NCBI GenBank assembly: GCA_018982785.1
Contig: JAHHEN010000004.1
Span: 439,001-503,000 of the forward strand
DNA length: 64,000 nt
Origin: Enterococcus innesii
GTDB taxonomy: Bacteria > Bacillota > Bacilli > Lactobacillales > Enterococcaceae
Direction of reading: 5' to 3'
Part shown: one piece after another, positions 55,483-64,000 of the stretch
How positions within the stretch are numbered: the first letter of the stretch is position 1
Layout of the letters: each line of letters starts with the position of its first letter
Position numbers and translations under genes: made by a program
Notes under the pieces: model-generated
Databases searched by the model: none
Seen by the model: only the letters and a program-made list of their open reading frames with translations
Told to the model about the DNA's origin: nothing

Positions 55483-57042
55483 ATGAAGAAAATCTTCCAA
55501 CTTGGGATGTTGGTTTTTGTTGGTTTGATGGGATTTTTTGTCCTTCAACCATCAATTGCCTTTGGACAGACATTTGTTCGTGATGATGCCGGGGTCCTTT
55601 CACAAGAGACGATCGAACAGATCGATGCCTTGAATAAAGAGGGGTTCCAATCATTGACCGGAGCGCCAGAATATGCTGTGATCACGATCCCTTCCTTAGA
55701 CGGGCAATCGATTGAAGAGCGTAATTTGGAACTGTTCAATGAGTATGGTTTAGGAAATCCAGAGGACAATAATGGACTATTGTTTCTCTTTGCTATTGAT
55801 GATCGTGAATTTCGTCTGGGTTATGGCGATGGACTATCCTATGTCTTCAGTGAGCTATCGGAAGATGATTTAGTGGATGAAGATGCCAAAGACGCATTAC
55901 GAGATGAAGATTATGATACAGCGATATTGGCAGCTTCTAATGAAGTCTATCAGCGCATGAAAGAAGCGGATGAAACGATTGGTTTAGGGACGATCTATCA
56001 AGATGGCAAGCAAATGTTAGCAGAAAAACAGGCACAAGAAGCAGAAGCCAACAAGCAGATGTGGTTCACTATTGGAAAAATCGTTAGTGGTGTTGTAGCG
56101 GCAGCAGCTGCAGGCCTTGTAGGGTTCATTAGTTTTCGTCATCTTAAAACCAAACAGCGTTTTGCGGAGTACCTGCCGTTGCCGAAACATCTGTTAGAAG
56201 ATAGTCACTTCCAACAGAAAGATTTCTTGAAATGGGCTAGCAATAGAAAGAACTATCAGCGTTACCATCAGTATCAGACAGCCAAAGATTGTCAACAAGC
56301 ATTTACGCAGTATGTGACGAGTACTTACGTGCCAGCGAAATTGAGCTCGATCACTGGATTGTCGACTGCGGATAAACGAGTTATCCAACATGCCTTGACG
56401 AATCCAGCAATTGGATCTTATTTTTCAAACTTGCTGATGAAGAAAAAAACCACGGTCAAACATTTCGGTCAGGTGATCCTTACACAACATGACACCTTAA
56501 AAACCTATGAAGCCCAATTAGGCAGGGAAGTGTCTGAACAGATGGCAGACTACGATTTAACTGATGCGGTGTTACCTGAGAATTTGCCTTTAGCAGATGC
56601 GTATCGAGCAGAAATAGCTAAGCAAGCTAAAGAAGAGATCAGAAGACGCAATGAGCAGGGGCGTTATTTAGCTCAACTTGTGACGGAAAAAGCGACCTAT
56701 CCTGAGATGGTACAAGCCATTTCGAAAGAAGTTTCTAATGTTCTAGCGGAAGTGAAAACAGATGCCTTGTTCCAAGTTGACTTGAAACAGGTTTATCAAA
56801 ATCACCCAGATTTAGCAAACAAATTATCCTCATTTGATGCTTCTGATCGAGCAGCAGTTTTAAATAATGCTCGCCAAGAGTATGACCCGCATGGGATGAA
56901 TATGGCGTTGTTCTTTGTGATGATGAATAATCATGTGACCCATCAAGAACAAGTCATTGCCGATACGCAAAGTTCTTCGAATGATTTTGGCGGTTTTAGC
57001 GGAGGAAGTAGCAGCGGTGGCGGTGTTTCTGGTAGCTGGTAA
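55483..57042 (+). CDS. TPM-domain membrane protein (YgcG-like)
   Basis: A 519-aa protein. ATG 55483 is used (GGGGTGG upstream) instead of the GTG at 55474. The signal peptide (about 1-29) ends in SIAFGQ. A TPM domain (about 32-170) follows, with VRDDAGVLSQETIEQIDAL and a conserved acidic DDREFRLGYGDGL. One membrane helix (about 190-215) precedes a long helical cytoplasmic part (220-500). The tail GGFSGGSSSGGGVSGSW is the Gly/Ser-rich end seen in YgcG-type proteins. It probably acts at the membrane in protein quality control; function unproven. Confidence 0.85.
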   Translation: MKKIFQLGMLVFVGLMGFFVLQPSIAFGQTFVRDDAGVLSQETIEQIDALNKEGFQSLTGAPEYAVITIPSLDGQSIEERNLELFNEYGLGNPEDNNGLLFLFAIDDREFRLGYGDGLSYVFSELSEDDLVDEDAKDALRDEDYDTAILAASNEVYQRMKEADETIGLGTIYQDGKQMLAEKQAQEAEANKQMWFTIGKIVSGVVAAAAAGLVGFISFRHLKTKQRFAEYLPLPKHLLEDSHFQQKDFLKWASNRKNYQRYHQYQTAKDCQQAFTQYVTSTYVPAKLSSITGLSTADKRVIQHALTNPAIGSYFSNLLMKKKTTVKHFGQVILTQHDTLKTYEAQLGREVSEQMADYDLTDAVLPENLPLADAYRAEIAKQAKEEIRRRNEQGRYLAQLVTEKATYPEMVQAISKEVSNVLAEVKTDALFQVDLKQVYQNHPDLANKLSSFDASDRAAVLNNARQEYDPHGMNMALFFVMMNNHVTHQEQVIADTQSSSNDFGGFSGGSSSGGGVSGSW

Positions 57043-57057
57043 TTTTTCGTAGTGAGG

Positions 57058-57137
57058 AACGTTCATTGTTCTGCAATACATTCGCTTGCATGTAGGTTTG
57101 TGCAAGCGGAAGGATTGTATGGTCAATGGCGTTTTTT
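57058..57137 (+). terminator. Large nested hairpin terminator after the TPM gene
   Basis: AACG with CATTG on the left pairs with CAATG and CGTT on the right; ATACA/TGTAT is the middle tier and CGCTTGCA/TGCAAGCG the apex. Six T follow at 57132-57137. Confidence 0.75.
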
Positions 57138-57258
57138 CTTGTGGAGGAAATCCCTTGATAAATAAGACAAACCAAACAAAGTGTGGTAAACTTTTTAGAG
57201 TTACTGAAAATGAATGGAACTTTCATTCATTTGAAAAAGGGAGAAAACGAGGGATATC

Positions 57259-57876
57259 ATGTACCAATCTTACATATGGGATTTTGACGGAACACTTTAC
57301 GACAGCTACCCAATCATGTTAAAAGCTTTTATCAAGACATTGAAGGAGTATGGCTTCGATCCAGATCCAGCGGAGATTTATTATATATTGAAAGATTCAT
57401 CTTCCAAAAAAGTTGCTGAAAAATACAACTTAGATTTTCAAGAGTTCACTAAAGCATTCAAAGCAAATGAAGCGCTGGATGATCGTTTGCCGCTTTCCTT
57501 TGCAGGAACCAAAGAAACATTAGAAGCCGTGGTTGCTGCTGGCGGAAAGAACTACATTTTGACCCACCGCGATGTCGTCTCAACGAAAGAACTGTTAGAA
57601 AAAGAACAGATGGCAGACCTGATCGTTGAGATCGTAGGACCGGAAAACAACTTTCCCCGTAAACCTGATCCGACTTCATTAATTTATCTTGTCGAGAAAT
57701 ATCAGCTGGACAAAGATCAAACTGTCATGATCGGCGATCGTACGATGGATGTTTTTGCAGGACAAGGAGCAGGTGTTAAGACAATTTTTTATGATATAGA
57801 AGGTATCTTAAAAGATGTATCTGCCGACCATACCGTCCAATCAATGGCTGAAATACAAGAAATCATTAAGTCTTGA
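57259..57876 (+). CDS. HAD-superfamily hydrolase (phosphoglycolate-phosphatase-like)
   Basis: A 205-aa protein. Motif I is WDFDGTLYDSYP with the nucleophile Asp9, motif II is the Thr in ILTHRD, motif III the Lys in PRKPDPTSL and motif IV MIGDRTMDVFAGQGAG. A helical cap lies between motifs I and II. It hydrolyses a small phosphate ester; Gph/PgmB-like in shape. ATG 57259 has AAAGGGAG upstream with a long spacing. The stop lies within its terminator. Confidence 0.9.
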   Translation: MYQSYIWDFDGTLYDSYPIMLKAFIKTLKEYGFDPDPAEIYYILKDSSSKKVAEKYNLDFQEFTKAFKANEALDDRLPLSFAGTKETLEAVVAAGGKNYILTHRDVVSTKELLEKEQMADLIVEIVGPENNFPRKPDPTSLIYLVEKYQLDKDQTVMIGDRTMDVFAGQGAGVKTIFYDIEGILKDVSADHTVQSMAEIQEIIKS

Positions 57877-57893
57877 GAAATCAAGGCTTTTTT
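57868..57893 (+). terminator. Terminator overlapping the HAD gene stop
   Basis: AAGTCTTGA (57868-57876) pairs with TCAAGGCTT (57881-57889) via one G-T pair, with a GAAA loop and six T. The TGA stop is in the left arm. Confidence 0.85.
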
Positions 57894-58178
57894 GCATAGA
57901 AGATTAATTAGTTCTTCCTGTCGATGAGGAGCATTTATTTTAATGGAGCGTTCAATAGTATTGCAAAGTTTTCGTGAGTAAAAAAGTTCCTTAACAGGAG
58001 CTTAAAAAGACCTAGATCATCTAAGAAATTCCATGCTGCAGCTGGTCAACTTCCCACAGGAATGATAGTCTTTAGAAAAGACAGGAAGGGTACATCAGCG
58101 ATCCAATCTAGGGATGAATGAATGGATAAACGATCGCGCTAAAGCTAACACATAAAGATTCATTGACGGAGGTGTCAT
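57877..58178. other. 302-bp intergenic region before the CAP gene
   Basis: No ORF with a ribosome site and no strong promoter pair. GGAGGTG just before ATG 58179 is the ribosome site of the CAP gene. Beyond the HAD terminator at its left end I see nothing recognisable. Confidence 0.4.
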
Positions 58179-59219
58179 ATGAAAAAAATAAAATTCTTGA
58201 TCAAAAGCATTTTTCTCATCGGGCTTCTTTATTTTGCAAGCCAGATGATCACATGGCAAGACGGGCGCTTGGCATTTCGTGATGCCCGACTCAACGAGAT
58301 CACTCAATCTCTCTCGTCCCAATTTTCTCTTTCACAAGACACTTCAGCAAGGCCAGCGGAAGAAACACCTGCCCAGACATATTTATATAATGAATCACGA
58401 CAAGTGATCGAAGAAACCTTTGGGGAAGCGATCAATGAATCAGCGAATCGGTATGGACTGAACTGGACATCCTACCACGATGATTTTCGTAACTTCATGA
58501 TGGTGATGTATGATGAGAATGATATCGCGCAAGGAATCTATACGAACCAAGATACCCTGCATATCGATGACACGCTAGGAATCGGGTCTTCAAAAGCCAG
58601 CGTTCGTAATCAGATGGGCACGCATCAAGAAAGTTTTCAACGAGGATCACGACGGTATCGAATCCAGCCAGATGCGAACTATGATCTCTTCTTACATGAT
58701 GATCAATTGATTACTTTTTTCTATGATGTTCATGCCGAAGACACAGTGACCGCGATCCAAATCATCAATCAAGAGCTAGAGGTCTTGCATGCAGATGATT
58801 TTAGGCAAAATCAGACAGCGGTATTAAGCGGTCTGCGTACGCAGCTGTTTGAACTTACGAATGCGACTCGAGTAAAATTTGGATTGGAGCCATTAGAATT
58901 TAGTGCTGCAACAAGTGAGACTGCCCGTAAGCATAGCCAAGATATGGCTGAAAATCGGTATTTTGATCATATTGCTTTGGATGGGTCAAGCCCCTTTGAT
59001 CGGATGCAAGAAGACGGGATCAGCTTCACCGCCGCAGGAGAAAACTTAGCATTTGGCCAAGCCAGCAGCATTTACGCTCACCAAGGCTTAATGAATTCAG
59101 AAGGACATCGGGCAACGATCTTAACTGAAGGGTATGACTACCTGGGGATCGGTATTGCGATCGATACCAGCGAACAGCCTTATTATACAACGTTGTATCA
59201 TCGTGGCTCGGCGTCGTGA
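58179..59219 (+). CDS. CAP (SCP/PR-1) domain protein with CAP-associated domain, YlbC-like
   Basis: A 346-aa protein; GGAGGTG precedes ATG 58179. A membrane anchor or signal segment (about 8-24) follows a basic start. A CAP-associated domain is next (about 70-205; IEETFGEAINESANRYGLNW, then DDTLGIGSSKASVRNQMG). The CAP domain (about 222-343) has SETARKHSQDMAENRYFDH, GENLAFGQ and GHRATIL. B. subtilis YlbC has this architecture. Extracytoplasmic; function unknown. It lies immediately upstream of comEA, with a terminator between. Confidence 0.88.
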   Translation: MKKIKFLIKSIFLIGLLYFASQMITWQDGRLAFRDARLNEITQSLSSQFSLSQDTSARPAEETPAQTYLYNESRQVIEETFGEAINESANRYGLNWTSYHDDFRNFMMVMYDENDIAQGIYTNQDTLHIDDTLGIGSSKASVRNQMGTHQESFQRGSRRYRIQPDANYDLFLHDDQLITFFYDVHAEDTVTAIQIINQELEVLHADDFRQNQTAVLSGLRTQLFELTNATRVKFGLEPLEFSAATSETARKHSQDMAENRYFDHIALDGSSPFDRMQEDGISFTAAGENLAFGQASSIYAHQGLMNSEGHRATILTEGYDYLGIGIAIDTSEQPYYTTLYHRGSAS

Positions 59220-59257
59220 ACTCCTGAATTGCGTGAAACTGAAACTCTTAATTAGTG

Positions 59258-59291
59258 AAAAAGTCGACACGTGGAAAGTGTTGACTTTTTT
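59258..59291 (+). terminator. Terminator between the CAP gene and comEA
   Basis: AAAAAGTCGACAC (59258-59270) and GTGTTGACTTTTT (59278-59290) form a stem with one G-T pair, followed by T. Confidence 0.88.
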
Positions 59292-59338
59292 TCTGTCCTT
59301 GATTACTTTTTGCGTATTTCATCTATGAGGTGGTGAAA

Positions 59339-59980
59339 ATGGATCGATGGAAAACGCTTAAAGATTACTGGCGGATTGCACTTGTAGGTGCGGTGCTGGT
59401 GGTTTTGTTGATTATCTGGTTTGTGCCGTTTTCGAAGAACAAAGAAACAAACTGGCATTCAATGGCAGATGCAGCAGGGCAAACGTCTGAAATGGGAGAA
59501 GGTGGAACCCTTCAAGAAGATAGTCCTCATGATGAAGAATCTGAGATCGTCATAGATATCAAAGGGGAAGTGCACCAACCGGGCATTTATCGCTTAAAAT
59601 CAGGTGCGCGGATGTATGAACTGATCGAACAAGCAGGTGGTCTGACAGAAGAGGCGTTAGAAACAGCGATAAACTTAGCACAAGTGCTGCAAGATCAACA
59701 GATGGTGATCGTTCTCCATCAAGAGGATGAAGGGTTTATGGAGATAAATGCTTCAGGAGTAAGTAGCAGCCAGACAGTAGTGACACAAATCAATCTGAAT
59801 CAAGCCAATGCGCAGCAACTGCAAGAACTGCCGGGTGTGGGTGCCAAAAAAGCAGAAGCAATCATCGCTTACCGCGAAGAATATGGTTTTTTTAAACAGA
59901 TTGATGACCTAAAAAAGATCACAGGCATCGGAGAGAAGACCTTTGAGTCCTTGAAAGAGATGATTACAGTGACGGACTGA
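59339..59980 (+). CDS. comEA: Competence protein ComEA
   Basis: A 213-aa protein. ATG 59339 is used, with GAGGTGG upstream. One membrane helix (about 17-36), an SLBB domain (about 74-130; VIDIKGEVHQPGIYRLKSGA) and a C-terminal helix-hairpin-helix pair (about 150-213; INLNQANAQQLQELPGVGAK, then ITGIGEKTF). It binds incoming double-stranded DNA at the membrane surface during transformation. It precedes comEB and comEC in the usual order. Confidence 0.95.
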   Translation: MDRWKTLKDYWRIALVGAVLVVLLIIWFVPFSKNKETNWHSMADAAGQTSEMGEGGTLQEDSPHDEESEIVIDIKGEVHQPGIYRLKSGARMYELIEQAGGLTEEALETAINLAQVLQDQQMVIVLHQEDEGFMEINASGVSSSQTVVTQINLNQANAQQLQELPGVGAKKAEAIIAYREEYGFFKQIDDLKKITGIGEKTFESLKEMITVTD

Positions 59981-60015
59981 ACCAAATAAAAGTAAGCAAT
60001 ACTAAGAAATGACGG

Positions 60016-60043
60016 TTGAAAATTCAAGAAATTCGATTAGAAT
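60016..60043 (+). promoter_or_regulatory. Candidate promoter before comEB
   Basis: TTGAAA (60016-60021), 16 bp, TAGAAT (60038-60043), 30 bases before ATG 60074. This could express the deaminase apart from comEA. Confidence 0.45.
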
Positions 60044-60073
60044 AGAACTAATCAATGACAAAGGAGCAAACGA

Positions 60074-60571
60074 ATGAGCAATACGAGAATCCCTTGGGAC
60101 CAGTATTTTATGGCTCAAGCTGTTTTACTGTCTTTACGCAGTACATGTTCCCGACTTGAGGTCGGAGCTACATTAGTCAAAGATCGCCGAATTATTGCTG
60201 GAGGCTACAACGGATCCGTCAGTGGCGATGTACACTGCATCGACGATGGCTGTTATGTTGTGGATGACCATTGTATTCGGACGATTCATGCTGAAATGAA
60301 TGCTTTACTGCAATGTGCAAAATTAGGGGTATCGACAGAGAATGCTGAAATCTATGTAACACATTTTCCTTGTCTTCCTTGTACGAAAGCCATTTTGCAA
60401 GCAGGGGTCAAAACGATCCATTATTTGAATGACTATCGCAACAATCAGTATGCAATGGAACTGATTCAACAAGTAGGTGCTTCCGTCCACCAAGTTGAAC
60501 TCGATCCTGTGTACTTCGAAAAACTATCCTTTGGTGTGCTAAATGATGCACAACCAACAAAAGAGAACTGA
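60074..60571 (+). CDS. comEB: dCMP deaminase family protein ComEB
   Basis: A 165-aa protein; AAAGGAG precedes ATG 60074. The zinc-binding deaminase motifs are [12 protein letters not shown] and [10 protein letters not shown], with the upstream [13 protein letters not shown] typical of dCMP deaminases. It makes dUMP from dCMP. The name comes from its position in the comE operon; it is not needed for transformation in Bacillus. Its end overlaps comEC by 29 bases. Confidence 0.95.
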   Translation: MSNTRIPWDQYFMAQAVLLSLRSTCSRLEVGATLVKDRRIIAGGYNGSVSGDVHCIDDGCYVVDDHCIRTIHAEMNALLQCAKLGVSTENAEIYVTHFPCLPCTKAILQAGVKTIHYLNDYRNNQYAMELIQQVGASVHQVELDPVYFEKLSFGVLNDAQPTKEN

Positions 60572-62784
60572 TTCATTTTTATTTCTTAGTATTATTTTTG
60601 CTTGTTCGGTGACTGCTTACTATGTGCAGTCCATCTTACTGGGACTCATTGCACTTTATTATTTCGGGATGCTTGTCTTAAAACGACAAGCATTTTTGTG
60701 CATGATTTGTTTTGTCGGACTGTTGCTGTTAAGTGTCCGCGTCTGTCTTTCTCGGACAGGAAACATACAAGAAGGTGAGTATAAAGGTGTAGTCAATGTG
60801 TTGCCACACACGATCAAAATCAATGGCGATCTGCTTACGTTTGAAGCAAAATCTTCCGCAGGTACAGTGATTGGTCGTTACACGATTTCTTCAGAGACTG
60901 AAAAACAGCAATGGCAGGATCGATCCGATTGGGGAAGAAAGCTGCTGGTGAAAGGATTTTTTCTCTTCCTGAAAAACCACGAAACCGCCACGGGTTTGAC
61001 TATTCTGCCTATCTGTCCAGTCGATCAATTATCGGCTCAGTCCATATCGAGCAAATTGTAGGAATGGAAGCAGCAGACTCAGGCTTTTCGCTTGCAAAAG
61101 TTCGAGCGGATGTTATTTCTTCTGTTCAACGAATTTTTCCTGAACGATCCGCTACCTATATCAATGCATTGCTCTTTGGTTTTAAAGATCACGCGTTTCA
61201 AGAGGTGCGACAAATTTACAGTGCAAGTGGCTTGTTGCATTTTTTTACGATTTCAGGAATGCATATCGTCTTATTTTTCAAATGGTTTCGCGAGATCTTA
61301 TGCCGATTGGGTTTCACGCAAAAAGAAATGTTGTTACCTTTGGTGGTCTTTTTCTTAGGGGCGATCGGTCTGTGTGGGGGTGGCATTAGTGTATGGCGCG
61401 CCGTCTTGGCATTGGCTGTTAATCAAGTGAACGCCCTTTTTCCTCAACGCCTATCGGGGAGTGATCGCTATGGGATTGTCCTGACAGCACTTTTATTCGT
61501 TGACCCCAAAGTATTGCTTCAAACATCGGGGCAACTAAGCCTTTTGATGACATTTTTGCTACTGATGCAACGACCAGTTGGATGGTCATGGTTTTGGTGT
61601 TGCCAATTCTTACCTGTACTTGCAGCACCCATCATCGTCGCAGTTTTTTATGAATTTCCGCTCTTTGGCGGCTTATTGACGTTTTTCTTTCTGCCGTTTT
61701 TTCAAGTAATTTTGCTGCCAGCATGTCTTTTATTGTTTATGGTCAGTACTCTTTTCCCACCCATCAGGGGGCTGATTGTCCTTTTTGAAGGACTTTTGCT
61801 GCTTTTGGAAATAATTATAGGCGCTGTTGGGGGCATTTCCCTGACAATCGGTGCTATACCTGTGGGATTGGCTGGCATCTGTTGTCTGCTTGGCCTGTTT
61901 TTTTATCAAAAGAAACGGTGGTTGCTGGTGATCTGTTTCTCACTCGTTATACCAACGGTCTACCAAAAAAACAGCGTTGTACCGACGATTAGCTATGTCG
62001 ATGTTGGGCAAGGAGACAGCATCGTTTTGCAGGCAGAAAACAATCGAGAAGTTTATGTGATCGATACCGGCGGTTCATTGTACTTTCCTAGAGAAACCTG
62101 GCAAGAGCGCAAACGTCAAGCTGCTGCTAATTCTACATTGCTTCCATACCTGAAAGGGGAAGGGGTCAGAAAGATCACCGGTTTGTTTTTAACTCATGGG
62201 GACACGGACCATATGGGGGACGCACTAGCATTGATGAAGGCGATCCCCGTTGAAACGTTATATCTTGTATCAGGAAGTGAACAAGATCACCGCATCGCCA
62301 AGCTTTTAAACGAACTGCCTAAGCAGACAAGCGTTGTTTGGACGACGGTTGGCCAAGTAGTGGGTGATTTCCTTCAGTTGCAAATATTGGCACCAGAATC
62401 AGGTGCAGGACAAAACGAAGATTCGATGGTGATTAAAACCAAGGTAGGGGATAAAACATTTTTGTTTACTGGCGATCTCGAACAAGCTGGGGAAAAAAGT
62501 TGATTCATGATTATCCGAATTTAAAAGTTGATGTATTGAAACTAGGGCATCATGGCAGTCGAACCTCGACGGCACCTGAGTTTGTTGCGGCAATCGATCC
62601 CCAATTCGGGATCGTTTCAAGTGGACGGAACAATCGGTACGGGCATCCTCATGAAGAGGTGCTTGAAAACTTGGTTAATCAGACCGTTTTGCGAACGGAT
62701 CAGCAGGGCATGATCCAATTTATTTGGTCTGAAAAACAACAAACATTTTTGATAAAAACGCTGCTAGACTATCCGATTGACTAA
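60543..62784 (+). CDS. comEC: DNA uptake channel ComEC (two frameshifts)
   Basis: About 747 aa after repair. The N-terminal helices and OB-like DUF4131 region (about 1-150) are followed by the Competence domain, with [13 protein letters not shown] and many membrane helices (about 210-470). The C-terminal metallo-beta-lactamase-like domain (about 480-745) has [24 protein letters not shown] and [11 protein letters not shown]. It conducts single-stranded DNA into the cell. The frame breaks in the T6 run at 60957-60962 (rejoining [11 protein letters not shown]) and the A6 run at 62493-62498 (rejoining EKKLIHDYP). One added base repairs each, so I read it as intact in the organism. Confidence 0.92.
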
Positions 62785-62815
62785 TGGTAGGATAAGAATG
62801 AAAGCGGGGGGAACG

Positions 62816-63834
62816 ATGGAATTACAAAAAGCATTGCAAGCAATTCGGACCAAGGAATTGCAATCGATTTATCTAGTCATCGGCAGTGAAATGTTTTTAC
62901 AAGAGCAAGTTCGCACGGCCTTTTTGGAGCGTTTTTCCGTTGGGAAAGATGATCTGAATTTTGCTACCTTTGACATGGAGAAAGATCCCCTTGATATGGT
63001 GATCCAAGAAGCCCAATCGTTGCCTTTTTTTGGCGATCAGCGCTTACTTTTCGTCGAGCGGCCATTTTTCTTAACGGCTGAAAAAAGAGCAATGCACCTG
63101 AGCATGACCTAGATGATTTCTTGAATTATATCAAAGACCCATTGGAATCATCGGTAATGGTGATTTTTGCAGATGTCGATAAATTAGATGAACGGAAAAA
63201 AATTACTAAGCAGCTGAAGAAAGCCGCAGTTGTGATTGATGTCGCACCTATGAAAGAAGCCGACGTGCGTCAGTATCTCCAACAGTCGTTGGCCAATGAC
63301 GGCATCGAGATGAGCCGAGAGGCGTTTGATTTGTTTTTACGGTTAACGGATCTGCAACTTTCAAAAGCGATGCAGGAATTACAGAAACTACGGTTGTATG
63401 CTGGAAATGGCAATAAAATCACGAAGGAGATCGTCTTGCAGTTGATTCCTAAGACGCTGGAACACAACGTCTTTGAATTAACCAGTGATGTCTTAAAGGG
63501 GAACGTATCGGATGCGTTGCGCTTGTATGACGATCTATTATTGCAAGGGGAAGAGACGATCAAGATCAATGCTATCTTGATCAGCCAAGTCCGTCTGCTG
63601 TTACAGGCGGCGATTTTGATGAAAATTGGCTACCAGCAAGCCAATATCGCAGAAACGTTGGGGATTCATCCGTACCGAGTGAAGTTAGCGATGCAGCAAG
63701 CTCGTGGGTTTGGAGAAAAGCAATTAGCGGCACTGTATAGTGAATTGATCGAAAATGACTACTTAGTAAAAAGTGGACAGATGGACAAAGAGTATTTGTT
63801 CCAGCTATTTGTTTTAAAACATGGCAAACAGTAA
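62816..63834 (+). CDS. holA: DNA polymerase III delta subunit (one frameshift)
   Basis: About 339 aa after repair. ATG 62816 with GGGGGGAA upstream is used, giving MELQKALQAIRTKELQSIYL. HolA is the clamp-loader subunit that opens the beta clamp. The three-domain AAA+-like fold shows IYLVIGSEMFLQEQVRTAF, the DNA_pol3_delta core with PMKEADVRQYLQ, and the C-terminal helical collar with IHPYRVKLAMQQARGFGEKQL. The frame breaks in the A6 run at 63081-63086. One more A joins TAEKKSNAPEHDLDDFL. The gene should be essential, which argues for a sequence error. It lies between comEC and rpsT, the standard neighbourhood. Confidence 0.93.
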
Positions 63835-63840
63835 GTCAAA

Positions 63841-63879
63841 AAGAAAGGCGCAGCAATATCGATTGCTGCGCCTTTCTTA
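63841..63879. terminator. Bidirectional terminator between holA and rpsT
   Basis: AAGAAAGGCGCAGCAAT (63841-63857) and ATTGCTGCGCCTTTCTT (63862-63878) form a perfect 17-bp stem with a 4-base loop. Confidence 0.95.
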
Positions 63880-63885
63880 ATTTGC

Positions 63886-64000
63886 TTATTTTGCAATTTT
63901 TTTACTTAAACGAGATTTGTCGCGACTAGCTTTGTTCTTGTGGATCAATCCTTTAGTCTCAGCCATATCGATTGCTTTAACAGCATCTTTATATAACGCA
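63886..64000 (-). CDS. rpsT: 30S ribosomal protein S20 (5' end beyond window)
   Basis: The C-terminal 37 residues are visible on the minus strand: [20 protein letters not shown] then [17 protein letters not shown] and stop. The [15 protein letters not shown] motif is diagnostic for S20, which binds 16S rRNA in the small subunit. Convergent with holA, sharing the terminator. Confidence 0.96.
   Translation of the reverse strand, partial: ALYKDAVKAIDMAETKGLIHKNKASRDKSRLSKKIAK

Noticed and set aside
22166-57137. The long hairpins after typA, the Bce operon and the TPM gene as one repeat family
   Set aside because: They share layered shape but not sequence, so they are treated as independent terminators.
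1-64000. CRISPR array, insertion sequences, tRNA or rRNA genes
   Set aside because: No regularly spaced repeats, transposase motifs or clover-leaf/rRNA sequences were recognised on either strand.

Overview
The window is chromosomal DNA of a low-GC Gram-positive bacterium, most likely an Enterococcus. The evidence is lactic-acid-bacterial housekeeping content (typA, RlmD-type methyltransferase, comEA-comEB-comEC-holA next to rpsT, pyruvate oxidase, the UPF0223-suhB pair), purine-rich Shine-Dalgarno sites, and intrinsic hairpin-plus-T-run terminators after most transcription units. I saw no tRNA, rRNA, insertion sequence, prophage or CRISPR array. The species is not fixed by what can be read here.

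Layout. 0-2.6 kb: edge of a DJ-1/PfpI gene, an orphan alpha/alpha-toroid protein, then UPF0223-suhB. 2.6-20.2 kb: accessory-looking block holding glf (minus strand), a GH3 glycosidase plus GT2 operon, and a second operon of GH2, GH78, a GPH sugar symporter, a membrane-anchored domain-permuted GH3 and a small membrane protein. It ends in a LytTR response regulator and GHKL histidine kinase. 20.3-26.3 kb: typA, rlmD, a divergent PEP carboxykinase, a VOC protein. 26.6-32.1 kb: a second toroid protein and a Bce-type two-component/ABC peptide-resistance module. 32.4-37 kb: M23 peptidase, CDP-alcohol transferase, serine hydrolase and four small proteins. 37.3-43.4 kb: LysR regulator divergent from two lipoprotein genes, an acetyltransferase, flotillin/NfeD and a 42-codon basic protein. 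43.5-52.5 kb: pyruvate oxidase, nanE, a MerR/MFS efflux pair, an aminotransferase and a fused amino-acid ABC importer. 52.9-64 kb: gpmA-like mutase, ACT/PFL pair, TPM protein, HAD hydrolase, CAP protein, comEA-EB-EC, holA and the 3' end of rpsT.

The most interesting unit is the 3.8-20.2 kb glycoside locus. Upstream of both glycosidase operons lie paired 9-bp motifs of the LytTR-binding type (ACCGTTCRT-like), each pair with a 21-bp period and each 31-32 bp before a -10 box that lacks a good -35. A LytTR regulator is encoded at the end of the same block. I infer a peptide- or ligand-sensing two-component system of the AgrA/AgrC general type that switches on extracellular and cytoplasmic removal of rhamnose, glucose or galactose from complex glycosides. 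No agrB/agrD-like signal gene was found beside it.

Data quality. Eleven genes are interrupted by thirteen frameshifts. Every one is repaired by adding a single base, most within or beside a short homopolymer, and one is in holA, which should be essential. This is best explained by systematic single-base deletion errors in the sequence, not by gene decay. I annotate these genes as single CDSs and give the position of each break.
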